Below the pieces are notes generated by a model, which made no database searches, was not told the DNA's origin, and worked only from the letters and a program-made list of their open reading frames with translations. The position numbers and the translations under genes were made by a program. This document shows, one piece after another, positions 11,883-23,600 of a DNA stretch of 64,000 bases; the stretch's first letter is position 1; every line of letters begins with the position of its first letter. The stretch is from Nematostella vectensis. Lineage: Eukaryota; Cnidaria; Anthozoa; Actiniaria; Edwardsiidae. The DNA lies in the NCBI RefSeq assembly GCF_932526225.1, contig NC_064034.1, positions 1,598,001 through 1,662,000 of the forward strand. Reading direction: 5' to 3'.

Positions 11883-13862
11883 GAGTCGAATACGCGGCTA
11901 ATTGCGCCTTGTGCTCCTTTTCAATTCATTGTGACAGCCATGAGTCGAATACGCGGCTAATCTGCGCCTTGTGCGGTTGTTTCTCCACTAAAAATATTAT
12001 CAGTGTGACAGTATAGCGGGGTGTTCGCTCTGGTGTAAAACATGAAGTACTGCGCTTGTCTACTCTTGTATCTATATTGTCAGTGCCGCTGTAATGGTTT
12101 CCCGGTTGAACGTACAAACTATTTGATGCAGTAGACAGCTGGTCACGACGCCAGTACTTAACCAGTGGAGACATAATAGACATTCAAGATTTTAATTCAG
12201 TCGTTTGGGAATAGGTTTTAATAATAATAGGTACACATAGGCTACTTAGATGGTGTATTCAAGGTTAGACATTAATCATTTTTAGAAAAGAACGGCCGTT
12301 TTTTAAGTGTTGAAAAACGTAGTACATTTACGATAAGGAGCGAAGGAGCAGGACCAACTTGCCGTATTGCAATTTTGCTATTACTCTAGCCGAGCACTTA
12401 AAGCAGTAGTCGTGGTTTGGAGACGGCTTTCTTTGCTTATCTTTTCTCTGCCGATAGCCTAACCACACGCTATATCATAAAGCACATTATTGTATGATGA
12501 ATGATGATTTTGTATACCACCAAATGCGATTAACGCCAAAACACTAGAACGCAAAAGGATTTAGTTCATTCCAAAATATTGAGTGATTTTATTTTCCTGA
12601 CAAAACAATGCTGTTGATCATGGTGTGAACGATTAGGCGCGCTATCGATATTTGTTTTAGCGGCGCATATCTACCTTTAACAATCTGCCGCCTTTTCTCT
12701 AACCTTTTTCCTTATTACACCTTGAGGTTTTTAAATGTAAATATAGCTGGTTGAGAAGATCAGGTTGATATGGAACCTTTAGTTTCAGTTTCAACGTTAT
12801 TTGAGATCAGACGTGCGATAAAATGTGGCGTAAAGTGCTGAAAGCAAAACGATTTGGCGTAAAACATGTTTTGTATCCGCCGGAGGGGGGGTATTTTATA
12901 ACTGAGAAAGGCAGTGCCATAATACTTGACATTGCCAACATAATCCCTACCACATATGACGTCCAAAATGACACTCAAAAGAACAGTTTGTTTCTCACGA
13001 ACACATTTATCCCGCCATCTGCCACCGCAGCAATTACGTGGTGAAATATTTCTATAATTTGATCATTGAGTCATGGAGGAATAATATCGTCATTTGCTAG
13101 TCGCATCATCATAATGCCAAATGTATTCTAGTTGTTCAGAAAAGGACTTGGCACTTTTTGACTACCATAGTTGTACAAAAATTTAAAATGTAAAAAAAAT
13201 TGCATTATAAATATCTGCATTTCGTTGGCAAAATGTTTTGTCGTTCATTTTTTATTTTTGCATAGTTATCAGTTGTATAGCCCTTGGTACCTCCTTGAAT
13301 CCTCGTGTTTACCGTTTCTTTGAAAGGCGCGATTGCTTTATGTTCTTTACGATTTTAATATGTCACATTTTTTTTTAACGCTTAAAACATGACTGGTAGC
13401 CGATGTATTCGAATCTCACCGTGGCTAGAAAAGCTTACTTTTCTGATTGGAGACCATCGTGAACGTTAGATCTTCGCAATATATGGTGTGTTGGTGCGCA
13501 TTATCTATGTAGGCGGATCTCACACCCCGAAATGATCATGGGAGATACTCAAAAAACCCCATTTGGCCCCGTACGTAAATGCTCAAAAACGCCAAAGGCA
13601 AATCTCAAATGAAGGTTATAAATGATTTACAAGAGCAAAATGTTCAACATTTTGATGCTTTATTTAGCTCGCTTGATGGATGGATATGTAAACACCACTC
13701 AGTTTGGTCACTTGTGGGTTAATAACGAGTGAATGGCGATTAATAAAAACAGTCTGCTATCTGTATAAAATGAATCAACGTCACTTCATGCACTGTTCAC
13801 GGTTTCCATAGCTACGGTCTTACACCGATCTTTATGATATAGTCTTTTTAAAGTACTTTGAA
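11883..13862. other. Intergenic spacer between the two receptor genes
   Basis: AT-rich sequence, with a short direct duplication of gccatgagtcgaatacgcgg at about 11878 and 11938 just upstream of GPCR 1. Short frames at 11926-12183 and 12760-13044 have no recognisable domain. A GTATTCGAATCTCACC string at about 13406 resembles a pol III B box but has no convincing tRNA fold around it. I see no gene here. Confidence 0.6.
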
Positions 13863-15041
13863 TTATATTGTGCTAGTACGCCAAGCGGTTATTCGTACAG
13901 ACTGTTTCCCATCAAAAGCAACAGTATCAGTTTTCATCGGATTACATGCAGTATTGGCCTGTGTGTTCGTAATAACGGAGATCACGTAGCATTTGTCTGT
14001 TCTACTGCGCATGCGGAAATTAATTGGACTCCTCTCGCGCGATTGTGTGGAGTCCCTTTGTGATGTGGTATTTCTACTATTGTGCTCATACCGACGCCGT
14101 CGGAAGCGACATTTAACATACATGTCCCGAAAGCCTTTGCGGATTTTGGCATTCCTGATGCCGTAAATAGCTGGGTTACACGTGCTGTTGACGTACCCCA
14201 GGATCAAGCTCCACATGTTTACCCTGCGCGGAACAGTCCCGGGTAGGTACACATTCAGGAAGATCGTCACGGCAAACAAGGCCCACGATACCATAAAGCA
14301 CACCACTACAATCAGTAGCGTGTGGGTTATCTTAGACTCTTCCGGGGACGCAATCTTCAGTTCCCTTCCCCTGAACTGGTTACCAGGATTCAGTACTGGC
14401 TTTTTTAGGGAAAGTCCATTAGGGAACTGTGCGTGCAATCTCTTGCGTAGTGTTCTTGTAAACATAAGAATCTTGTAATAGCAAACAGCCATCGTTAGAA
14501 GCGGTCCGAAGAAGCAAATGATCACGGTGAAGTACATGTAGAAGAGGTTGGACGACCACAACACGAAGCAGTATCTCTGATCATGTACGTACCCATACTC
14601 ACCCCACCCTAGAAGGGGAGGCGCGGAGAGGGTGAGCGCAAACAGCCACGCAGATGCTCCAAACATCACTAGTCTCCGTGTAGTAAAGTAGAGCTTGTAC
14701 TTTTTCCAGTGTACGATATAGATGTACCTATGCACCGTTATCATAGTGAGGTTGGCGACGGATGCTATGAAAGTCGTGATTGTGATGTAGCCAAAAGCAA
14801 CACAGGCTCTCTCTCCCAGGAACCAATCACCGCGGATTATCACCGCCACCATGATAGGCCCACTGACACTAGTCACTAACAGGTCAGCGGCTGCAAGACT
14901 CAGAATATAGTAGTTTGCGGTGGTTTGCAAGGTTTTGTTGTTGTACACTATCATAAACAGATTCGTGTTGCCTATGATGGAAAGAACGCAGAGGAGTGTT
15001 GAGACCGTCGCTTCCACGATTGCGTCTGTGTCGGCAACCAT
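13863..15041 (-). CDS. Rhodopsin-like (class A) GPCR, melatonin-receptor/opsin-like but lacking the opsin lysine
   Basis: Single-exon 392-aa seven-transmembrane receptor. Visible class A marks: SIIGN in TM1 (N25), LSLAAADLL in TM2 (D53), Cys80 at the start of TM3 paired with Cys158 in loop 2 (RYC), HRY in place of DRY (104-106), a TM6 with CFMVSW but no CWxP proline, and NPAIY in TM7 (289-293) followed by GIRNAKIRKGFR. The LLGWGEYGY stretch before Cys158 and the YGIRN start of the tail recall melatonin receptors and opsins. The retinal-lysine position 7.43 is Tyr283, so it is not a light receptor. The tail after residue about 310 is Arg/Ser-rich. It lies about 2 kb upstream of the first receptor gene on the same strand, but the two are too different to be a recent tandem pair. 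Ligand unknown. Confidence 0.93.
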   Translation of the reverse strand: MVADTDAIVEATVSTLLCVLSIIGNTNLFMIVYNNKTLQTTANYYILSLAAADLLVTSVSGPIMVAVIIRGDWFLGERACVAFGYITITTFIASVANLTMITVHRYIYIVHWKKYKLYFTTRRLVMFGASAWLFALTLSAPPLLGWGEYGYVHDQRYCFVLWSSNLFYMYFTVIICFFGPLLTMAVCYYKILMFTRTLRKRLHAQFPNGLSLKKPVLNPGNQFRGRELKIASPEESKITHTLLIVVVCFMVSWALFAVTIFLNVYLPGTVPRRVNMWSLILGYVNSTCNPAIYGIRNAKIRKGFRDMYVKCRFRRRRYEHNSRNTTSQRDSTQSRERSPINFRMRSRTDKCYVISVITNTQANTACNPMKTDTVAFDGKQSVRITAWRTSTI

Positions 15042-15809
15042 ATTTAGGATTAGCAGTTATGTCTCCTTAAAAAAGACGGTGAGTTGAGTGAAGTGAGCAC
15101 AAGTGAGTGAAAGAAAAACGTAATGCTACTTTACAAAAAGCAGTCAGGTGGAGCCAGCCGTATCTGTGCAAATGTGCAAATTGACATACGGCATATTATG
15201 AGGTGGCAGTCAGCGGTTTTACCACTTTTTGACGGCAGTAAATAGACAGCGGTATGGTAAGCAGCAAAGTAAATTGCAATCTATTTATTATGCTTGCGAT
15301 AATAGCCAGTGGTATCCGAGATTGATGAGACGGCAGCCAAGCTTGGTCAAACTTCTAGTCACAATGTTGAATGATGAAACGTTATTGATAGTCAGCGGTA
15401 TCCACCATAAACGAGACAGCAGTTTTTCAGCGGCGCTTCTAAGAAGACGACAGAGATGGTCAGCGGTATCTTTGATGTACTGGGTGGTATCCAAGGCATC
15501 CGGTTCCGAAATGTGGGCCCAGCTCTCAACCTTTTCACAACGTCAGGCTTTTAATATGAGGCCGCAATCAGGAACCAGCGGTGTACTTGCCAAGCCGTCG
15601 TCAACATCCACCGTGACTATCACTGAGACACAGATCTTTGTCATTCGATGGTGGAAAGTGCCTGTGACTGTCAGAGTTTAATGGTGCGATCGTTATGAAA
15701 AACCAAAATATTAAAATCTGGTTATTTTCTCCTTCTCCTCTTCCTTTTTTTATTTTATATTACACTTAAGATAAAAGTGGAAATAAAATATTATTATTAT
15801 TTTATAGCG
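15042..15809. other. Spacer with degenerate short repeats, no supported gene
   Basis: The words cagcggtatc and gagacagcag recur irregularly between about 15210 and 15490, suggesting an old decayed repeat. A 150-codon plus-strand frame at 15229-15681 has no domain signature and runs through these repeats, so it is not called. An AT-rich stretch follows at 15720-15805. Confidence 0.5.
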
Positions 15810-16115
15810 GGGTGTTCTGAAGGTACCTATTTTATAAGAGATTGGGTGTTCTGAAGGTACCTATTTAGGAGATTGGGTGTTCTGAAGGTACCTATTTTGT
15901 AGGAGATTGGGTGTTCTGAAGGTACCTATTTTGTAGGAGATTGGGTGTTCTGAAGGTACCTATTTTTTAGGAGATTGGGTGTTCTGAAGGTACCTATTTT
16001 GTAGGAGATTGGGTGTTCTTAAGGTACCTATTTTGTAGGAGATTGGGTTTTCTGAAGGTACCTATTTTGTAGGAGATTGGTTGTTCTGAAGGTACCTATT
16101 TTTTAGGAGATTGGG
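15810..16115. repeat. 34-bp minisatellite, each unit with a KpnI-type palindrome
   Basis: About nine copies of a 34-bp unit (gggtgttctgaaggtaccta, then ttttgtaggagatt). Nearly every copy keeps the palindrome GGTACC. Differences are single bases and a short deletion in copy 2. Confidence 0.95.
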
Positions 16116-17696
16116 GTGGTGTTAGTGTGTACTAATATGTCCTTATCGAGATCTTAAGTAGTGTTTAAAAGGTTAATAATGAAATTATTGCATCTTTCAA
16201 GCAAGTAAAGAAATGTAAAAAAGTCCCAAACGCCAAGAAACGCATGCTATTGGTTTTAGAATTAAGTGGTATTAATCAACAATGTTATATCGGTTTCATC
16301 GAATTATCTAAATAAATCATTATCTGGAGATTTAAGTGAAGAATTCCATTTTAAGATGACTTATGTATTTGAAAAATGTTATCTATTTGAATAAAGCTTT
16401 TGTGGTTACCTTGAAGTTGATGAGCACACTGTCTTCAACAGTAAGTTCCCATTTCCCAAAAGATCCGACGTCTGTTATGGATGAAGATTTCGTTTCCTCG
16501 AGTCCTGGTGGGAAAATCAAATCAGTTCGCCTAAACGAGTTGAAAACATAAAGCATTCAGGTCTACCAATCAACATATACTAATGTTTTGTTTTTGTGAA
16601 AATGCTACTCCGCGGAACCGGAGGTGAAAATAATTGGGACAAAATAGCGACATATAACGGAAAGATTATCATGCGTTTAAATGCATATTCTCTAAGCTGA
16701 TTAGCATAATTGAAGCAAGTTTAGTAATTGCATGACAACCAGCAAGAGATGGCTGATGGCCAAAAATAGAAGCTGCCCCGTAACCATGGTAACAGTGAAG
16801 GAACCTGGGGCTCCAGCGGCGCCCAGAGTCGTAATGACGCAATCAAAACAACTGGTGCAAGGGGCATCTGGTGGGATATGATATGCTAGATATGCTAGCT
16901 TCAGAAAAAGAGAGAAGAAAAAGGGAATTGAGTGATAGATGTGTAAACTGACTTTGTAAGATTGGCGCAAACAAACACCGCTCATATCTAACAAATACTT
17001 TAACAGCTGCAAATGGGGGAATTTATTTTTGTATTAATTTAATGTTGACAAATAAACAGGATGTAAGTTATCATCTGTATGCCAGCCTACGAAAAAGTGC
17101 CTTGTGGATCATAAAGAAATGAAAAAGTAAAATAAAATAATATAATAAAGATCTTCTTGATGTGATCTGTCATCACAGAAGCAGTATATTGTCGTTGTAA
17201 TCCGCTGAAATAGGACAATTTGTGATTGGACAAAATATCGTTTAATTAATTTATCATTTAAATAATATATAATTCACTTTTGTCGCAACAGCGAAAAAAA
17301 AGAAGGAAACACTTCAGTTCACACGAAACGATATTGCGCAAGCAATCAAGATTTTAATATTGCGAGCACATCCGATAATTTTAGTGACCAGCACGGACCC
17401 TATATCTGTAACCTATGCCCTATATCTTCACCTGTCGTCCGACAACCATCAAAGCCACGACAGCCAATACCATGACAACCATTACTTTATTCTCCGTTTT
17501 CATTTTGCTCCGTGTATTGATTCTAGCCTTTTAGAATATGCCCAAATTGCGCGCAAATGCGGGATCGGGACTCTAAATCGTCTGGGTACAATTTGACGTT
17601 CAAAAGAAAGACCATCAATGCAAGGGAGCCAACTGTTTGTTCGTGATCAAAAGCAAAACGCCATGTATACCCCTGTGAGTAATGTCCTCGTGGGGC
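16116..17696. other. AT-rich spacer, no supported gene
   Basis: Short frames at 16363-16551, 16701-17012 and 17360-17596 are near the length expected by chance and carry no domain signature. I see no repeat array or clear mobile element. Confidence 0.5.
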
Positions 17697-17740
17697 TAGG
17701 GGTATTTTAATACCCCTATATGTATTTAAAAATACATATA
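17697..17740. repeat. Two adjoining perfect palindromes
   Basis: Positions 17697-17718 form a 10-bp stem (taggggtatt) with a 2-base centre. Positions 17717-17740 form an 11-bp stem (tatatgtattt) with a 2-base centre. They share two bases. They could be the centre or edge of a foldback element, or a cruciform-prone site. Confidence 0.85.
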
Positions 17741-18060
17741 CCGAGGGTTACAAACTTACCATCTCCGATACCCTAGATCCTAGAGCTAGCTTGTCTACGA
17801 TATATTTAGTGCTGCGCAGTGGAATGATGAAAAACATTGGGTGATTGTGCCTTTAGATTAAATAAAATAGAACAGGACCGAAGTGATGTAAGGTACTATA
17901 GGCTCTGTCCAGAGTAAAAATCTTCATGAACAACTCAAAAGTCAACACTAATTAAGCACACGGAAATTTCAATCACTTTTAGCCCCATACCTAAGAAAAA
18001 GTGGTATATTGGTAACCCATCGACTCGAGTTTTCGTTTTCGTGTACAATACAATACAATA

Positions 18061-18495
18061 TTTATATTTCACGAAGGAACATCATATGGCAACCAAACTC
18101 GGTAGGTGTCATGTTGGTGTCAAGGGGGAAGCAACAATATGGTCACGAGTTGGGTGACGGCATCGATGACCTCACTTAAAGCAAAAAACGTGATACAAAG
18201 GAAAAACATTCATATCTCTTGAAAGAAACATTGCTCACAACCAAACTTGGCAGGTGTCATGTTTCTATCAAGGGGGGTGCAAAAATATGGTCACGTGATT
18301 TGTGACGTCACCGAGGACGTCACTAAAAGCAAAACTATTACGATTTCATTAACGAACAAAAATATCCATATCCCATGAACAAAACATCATATAACAAGTA
18401 ATCTTGGTACGTGTCATGGAGGGGTTATGGGGGGTGCACCAATATGGTCACGTGATTGTGACGTCATGAATGACGTCACTAGAATAAAAAATATG
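18061..18495. repeat. Three diverged ~150-bp tandem copies rich in E-box and CRE palindromes
   Basis: Three copies begin near 18074, 18225 and 18380, marked by accaaact.gg.aggtgtcatg. Each has a purine run (caaggggg) and then atatggtcacg. Copies 2 and 3 carry CACGTG followed by two TGACGTCA-like sites within 35 bp (18293-18327 and 18447-18480). Copy 1 has decayed versions of these. The pattern suggests a short interspersed or tandem repeat with conserved bZIP/bHLH-type binding sites. Confidence 0.75.
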
Positions 18496-19729
18496 CTGTA
18501 TCAACTGTGCTGCAAAAACAGCAGAAAGAAAGGTACCAGCCAAAACTTTATCCGATCCTGACTTTTAATCCTCTCGAAAAACTGAAAAGAACACAAAAAA
18601 ATCATCAAGGAAAACTACTTAGGGACTGGGCCTATTTTTCAGAATGGCAGCCTGTTTACGTACCCAGTTCTAAGGCGATAAAAAAGTGAATAAAGTGATC
18701 CCCAAAACATGGTATGTAATGTCCTACTAAGAAACTCTCCGATCGAGCGAGTTTTCAAAAAAGATTGACATATTTTTTCCACGTCATGCAAACATCCAAG
18801 TACCCCCCCCCTCCTGAAGGCATGTATTGCTATAGAGTATTTCCATTTTCCTAGCTATAGCCCTAGCTAGCGTGAGAAAGTTACCGACAAGCAATAATCA
18901 AAGGAAGTCAGTATTTCGCCATTTCATCTTTTTATTAGTTGACTTTTTTTTGCAAAGAAATAAATAGTTTACACTACTTTAAGTCCATATAGAGACCATT
19001 AGCTCCAATACGGAGCAATGCTTTAATCGTGATAGGTATATCATCAATATATTAATAATATTAAATCAATAAATTTTTCTGTAGTGCTCAAGGGAGACTC
19101 GGCAATAATGTCAGGGGGAGGGGCAGGGGACTAAGGCGCTACATCTTGAAGCTTGCTCTCTCGTGATCATGACAATTTGAAAAATAATAACTATTTTGTT
19201 AATTTTGTAATAAATTGGACTCGGCTGACTCAGGACTCACTCGTGTCCTAATGACAGTATTCAGCGTTTATATTCACAGCATTGGCTCAGCCATAATCAC
19301 CACCATTGGGCCAATATTGTTAAAGTCTACTTAACAGCCTTGGTCCAACGTAGAGGTGCGTTTTATCAATCATCCATCGTTTTCTGCTCATCGAACAGAT
19401 TATAATTCTCGCGCAATCTTTTTAACAGAAGCAAAGCGTGACAAGCCCGCTGCTATCTGGTGACTGCGATACATCTGTGACGTCATTCGTCTTAAGTCGT
19501 CTTCGAGTGACCGGTACTATTTACATCCTCAATTTGAAAAAAAAAAACCATTAACATCCTAGGTGGTCTACCTGATACCGTGGCCTGAAAAAAAAAACAA
19601 GGGATTTTTTTGTCAATGTCTCTTCAAATTTACATTGCGCATCAGTCTCTCAATCGTACTCAATCTTAATATACTCACTTAATCATGACAAAACAGCAGT
19701 ATAGCAACAGCAACTTTTGCCTCATCCAC
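18496..19729. other. Spacer, no supported gene
   Basis: AT-rich sequence with homopolymer runs (poly-C at 18803, poly-A at 19540 and 19590). The short frame at 18507-18689 has no signature. Nothing else can be supported. Confidence 0.5.
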
Positions 19730-20066
19730 AATTACATAATCATAATCATCATCACTATAATAAATGTCTTCACCGGTACAATTACACAATCATAATCATC
19801 ATCACTATAATAAATGTCTGGTACCGGTACAATTGTCAATTACAAAATCATCATCATCATCACTATAATAAATGTCCGGTACCGGTACAATTACATAATC
19901 ATAATCATCATCACTATAATAAATGTCCGGTACCGGTACAATTGTCAATTACATAATCATAATCATCATCACTATAATAAATGTCCGGTACCGGTACAAT
20001 TGTCAATTACATAATCATAATCATCATCACTATAATAAATGTCCGGTACCGGTGCAATTGTCAATT
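19730..20066. repeat. 58-bp minisatellite with CCGGTACCGG palindromes
   Basis: Roughly six copies of a unit of 58 bp when complete: a cataatcatcatcactataa part, then aatgtccggtaccggtacaa and ttgtcaatta. Some copies lack the ttgtcaatta part and are about 48 bp. The perfect palindrome CCGGTACCGG and the CAATTG palindrome are kept in most copies. Confidence 0.93.
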
Positions 20067-20080
20067 AACTTCATTGATTA

Positions 20081-20562
20081 CACGCCTGGGGCTCGTTTCT
20101 CGAAACACCCGAGAATTCTCGGGCGCGAAAACGCTTTATTCCTTAAATTTGAAAAGCTGGCTAATTCCTATAAAATTTATGGTATATTGTGTGTTGAAAT
20201 ATCGTCAAACATCGTATATTACCACAAAGATTCATGTGAAGGATGATCCTCTTTATAGATTTATAGATTTTGATCCTTTCCCGAACTTCTCGGGCCCGAA
20301 ATTCACATGGCTTAAATATTAAGAAAGTTCTGGGACCATGCAGTCACCCGAGACTTTTCAGGTAACTTTCTGGCTTCGGCAAAAGATCGAAAATAGCCCT
20401 ATTGACCATAATCATTTGGAATACGAACCAAGTGGAAGTTAAAACTGTTCTAAAACATGAAAGCGGTTCTCAAAAAGAAAAACATGCGAAATTTTGGGCA
20501 AAAATGCAAAATAAAGTTTTCGGGCCCGAGAATTTCGGGTGTTTCGAGAAACGGGCGCCTGG
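20081..20562. mobile_element. MITE-like element with ~45-bp terminal inverted repeats
   Basis: The left end (gtttctcgaaacacccgaga, then attctcgggcgcgaaaac) reappears inverted at about 20517-20562 (gttttcgggcccgagaattt, then cgggtgtttcgagaaac). The interior has related cccgaa..tctcgggccc words at about 20281 and no coding frame. The family is non-autonomous, as judged from structure only; I could not define target-site duplications. It starts about 20 bp downstream of the proposed end of the protease gene. Confidence 0.85.
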
Positions 20563-20584
20563 TAAGTTGAAAACGATAACCACA

Positions 20585-20604
20585 TTAACAACCACCATCC
20601 AAAA
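20585..20604 (-). CDS. ADAMTS9/20-like: Candidate terminal micro-exon (exon 58)
   Basis: The GON domain ends in the preceding exon with a strong donor in phase 1. The first good acceptor downstream that gives a short tail is tataattcag at 20605, adding VLDGGC and a TAA stop. Alternatives are read-through of the donor to a stop at 20680, or another acceptor. Chosen on frame only. Confidence 0.35.
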
Positions 20605-23600
20605 CTGAATTATAATCACGGTCATGATTATAAACAATAACAATATAAAAACAACAACAGCATAACACAAATAAAAACATCATAAAATCACAACAATAAA
20701 AACAACAACAACATAACACAAACAACAAAGGCAGCTATAAAAACGCCCACGAAAAGTCAAGATCAACTCACCTCTGCTTACTAAAACTTGAAGTCCGATG
20801 CCAGTCGCAGGGCTACACGTCCCACATCGCCCCCCGCATTTCGCGATAACTCGCTTGCCCTCCTGCCAATTAAAGAGATGAGGATCAGACACATCGTATA
20901 TTTCATTGTATTTTTCAATATATTTTAGCGGTTGGAGCCGGTAGTAGTCCAGCAAGCACCAAAGAGAACAAAAAAAATACATAAGCTAAAATTTACTCCA
21001 CAGGTTTATGAAAACCGTCAATGGTACGTCAATGGTATACTTACGGGGTATCTGTAGATTAATTGCGTAAATGATCGGCCAGTTGATCTCCACCGAACAT
21101 CGGGTGAGAGCTCTATCCCTGTTCCTTCTAGATTTATACTAAAACGGCCCTGCAACGATGAAGCATGATTATTTTTTTGGATTAAAAATGTATTTTTTTT
21201 AGTAATATAAACTTTTCACCACAGTTTTAACTTGAGATCAACGTAGGAAAATTGTTGATCTTTTCACCAAACATCTTAAAGATGTAATATCATAAATGAG
21301 AAACAAAAAAAGTCACGCTCGTGGAATGAAAATGGCGGGAAAACATAAGACAATGGAGTACTTGGTATACCTGTGGACATCGTTTTCGGCTATAGCAATC
21401 CCCAGCGGTGGCGTAAGGGGGCGGTTTGAGACCACGTGTCGACGCGAATTGGAAATCATCGGCTGAAACAAGGTTCAATACAATCAATACACAGATATAT
21501 CTCCAGAACTAGTGGCAGAATCAAAAGTTTTAAAAGGGTTATCACATTTAAATAAAGCCCTCGATTTATGGAGTCCTAGAAACCAGAAGAGCCGCCCCTA
21601 CACCCACCCAATCAATGTCTCTAAAACCATAAGAAAGCTTTAGACACATTGTAGACAAAACAAAGATTCAAAACAAAGTTCCGAAGATTGATGTATCGCG
21701 AATGTTTTTACAACGATATCACCACGCCAACCACACCTAATTTAAAATTCTCAGTAAAATTGTCAAGTGAAATGATGAATGCACGATACTTACGTATTAT
21801 TTTCATCTTGACAATATCTATCCTTAATTTAGTGAAGTACGATGATCCGGAATCAATATAATCCTGGGAGTAGCATGCGCAGCTGTCGACGTGTTTGCCA
21901 TTACTCGGGCACTGATTAGGATCCAGTAGTCTGTGGAAAAAAGTACAAGGGAACGTTGAGAAGAGCGCGACAAGAAAGAACCGCTTCTACACAATTTATT
22001 GTGCGTAGCCTGTAAGTGGCTCTCATTCGGGTTTGTTTTCGAACATTGCGAATCTTAGGATGGGCACTGGACTGGCTCTAGGCCCCAGTGGCACTCGGCC
22101 TTCCGGCGCTCGGAAACGAAGCGTTTCCGAAAAGCCCCAGATAAGAGCCGGTCAAAGGGTGGTAAATTCTTACTTTTTAGTGTACACCTCTGCAAAGTTG
22201 TCCTTGGATCCGGTCTTGAGAGAGATGTACTCTTTGGGATCATCCGTAGTCATTCCGTGACAATAAATCTGCAAAACCAACCATTTTAGGATTAGCCATG
22301 TTATGGTCACTCAGTGCTTTGTTCCGCGAATATTCTCGCGCTAGTCATAGGTCAGAGCTAAAGAAATAACTAGACAACTATAAGCAATTTTAATTCCAGT
22401 ATATTAAAATATATACATACTTTGAGCAATTTCCCCTGGACTTGCAGCACGTGCTCTCCATCCGCCTGCAATCCACTGGTCAACTGTATTTCTCGACAGG
22501 TCCGTGGGGTACCTAAATTTATTAATACGATATTTGAGAAATGATTTGACGAGGTGGAAGGTCAAGCGGTGGGGAGGGGTCGTGTGTCCTCTGCGCCTTC
22601 TCCTAGCGCATTTGCAAGTCTATTAAAAATGGCACATTTTCTGCGGGTATATAAATGGAATTAGAAAGTTTTCTCGTGACATCAAAGCTTTCAAAGTTTT
22701 CAGATGACATTGTTTCTAGTTTCAGTAAGGGATGCCTATAGGTTTGATAGCTAAACAAAAGATGATGATGTTTACTTACATGGTGGCATGGTACATGGCC
22801 GTGCTTCGTCTGGTTTCAGCGCGGGCTGTCTGCAGTGCGCGTCCGGCATCAGCTCGTTCCTGGCATTTAGACACCGGACGGCTCTCTTCATCTGTCCGGT
22901 ACCACAGGTCACCGAACACTGCGACACAAAACAGCAGAATGACTAAGCTAAGGCTATTGCACCAAGAGGAAGGCGTTTCAGGTGCGCTTTGCCCACAACA
23001 TACTATAAATTGACGGCCTATCAAAAAACTCTTACAGAATGGGATGAACTGTAAGAATTGAAAATCCACCGTGAATTTCTAGAAGCGACCCTCCTACCCC
23101 CCTAATACTCTGACCAAGTCCTGCCATCCTCCCTCCCCCCCCCTAATACTCTGACCAAGTCCTGCCATCCTCCCCACCCCCCTAATTCTCTGACCGAGTC
23201 CTGCCATCCTCCCCCACCCCCCTGATACTCTGACCGAGTCCTAACATCCTCCCCCACCCCCCTAATACTCTGACCAAGTCCTGCCATCCTCCCCCACCCC
23301 CCTAATACTCTGACCAAGTCCTGCCATCTCCCCTACCCCCCTAATACTCTGACCAAGTCCTGCCATCCTTCCCCACCCCCCTGATACTGACCAAGCCCTG
23401 CCATCCCCCACCCCTCTAATACTGACCAAGTCCTGCCATCCTCCCCCACCCCCCTGATACTGACCAAGTCCTGCCATCCCCCCCACCCCTCTAATACTGA
23501 CCAAGTCCTGCCATCCTTCCCCACCCCCCTGATACTGCCTGCCATCCCCCACCCCTCTAATACTGACCAAGTCCTGCCATCCCCCCACCCCTCTAATACT

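Noticed and set aside
13380-13430. tRNA or tRNA-derived SINE at GTATTCGAATCTCACC
   Set aside because: A B-box-like string is present, but no A box, acceptor stem or anticodon arm could be fitted.
13863-15041. Opsin identity for GPCR 2
   Set aside because: The Schiff-base lysine position (7.43) is Tyr283.
15229-15681. 150-codon plus-strand frame
   Set aside because: No recognisable domain, runs through decayed repeats, and overlaps a comparable frame on the other strand.
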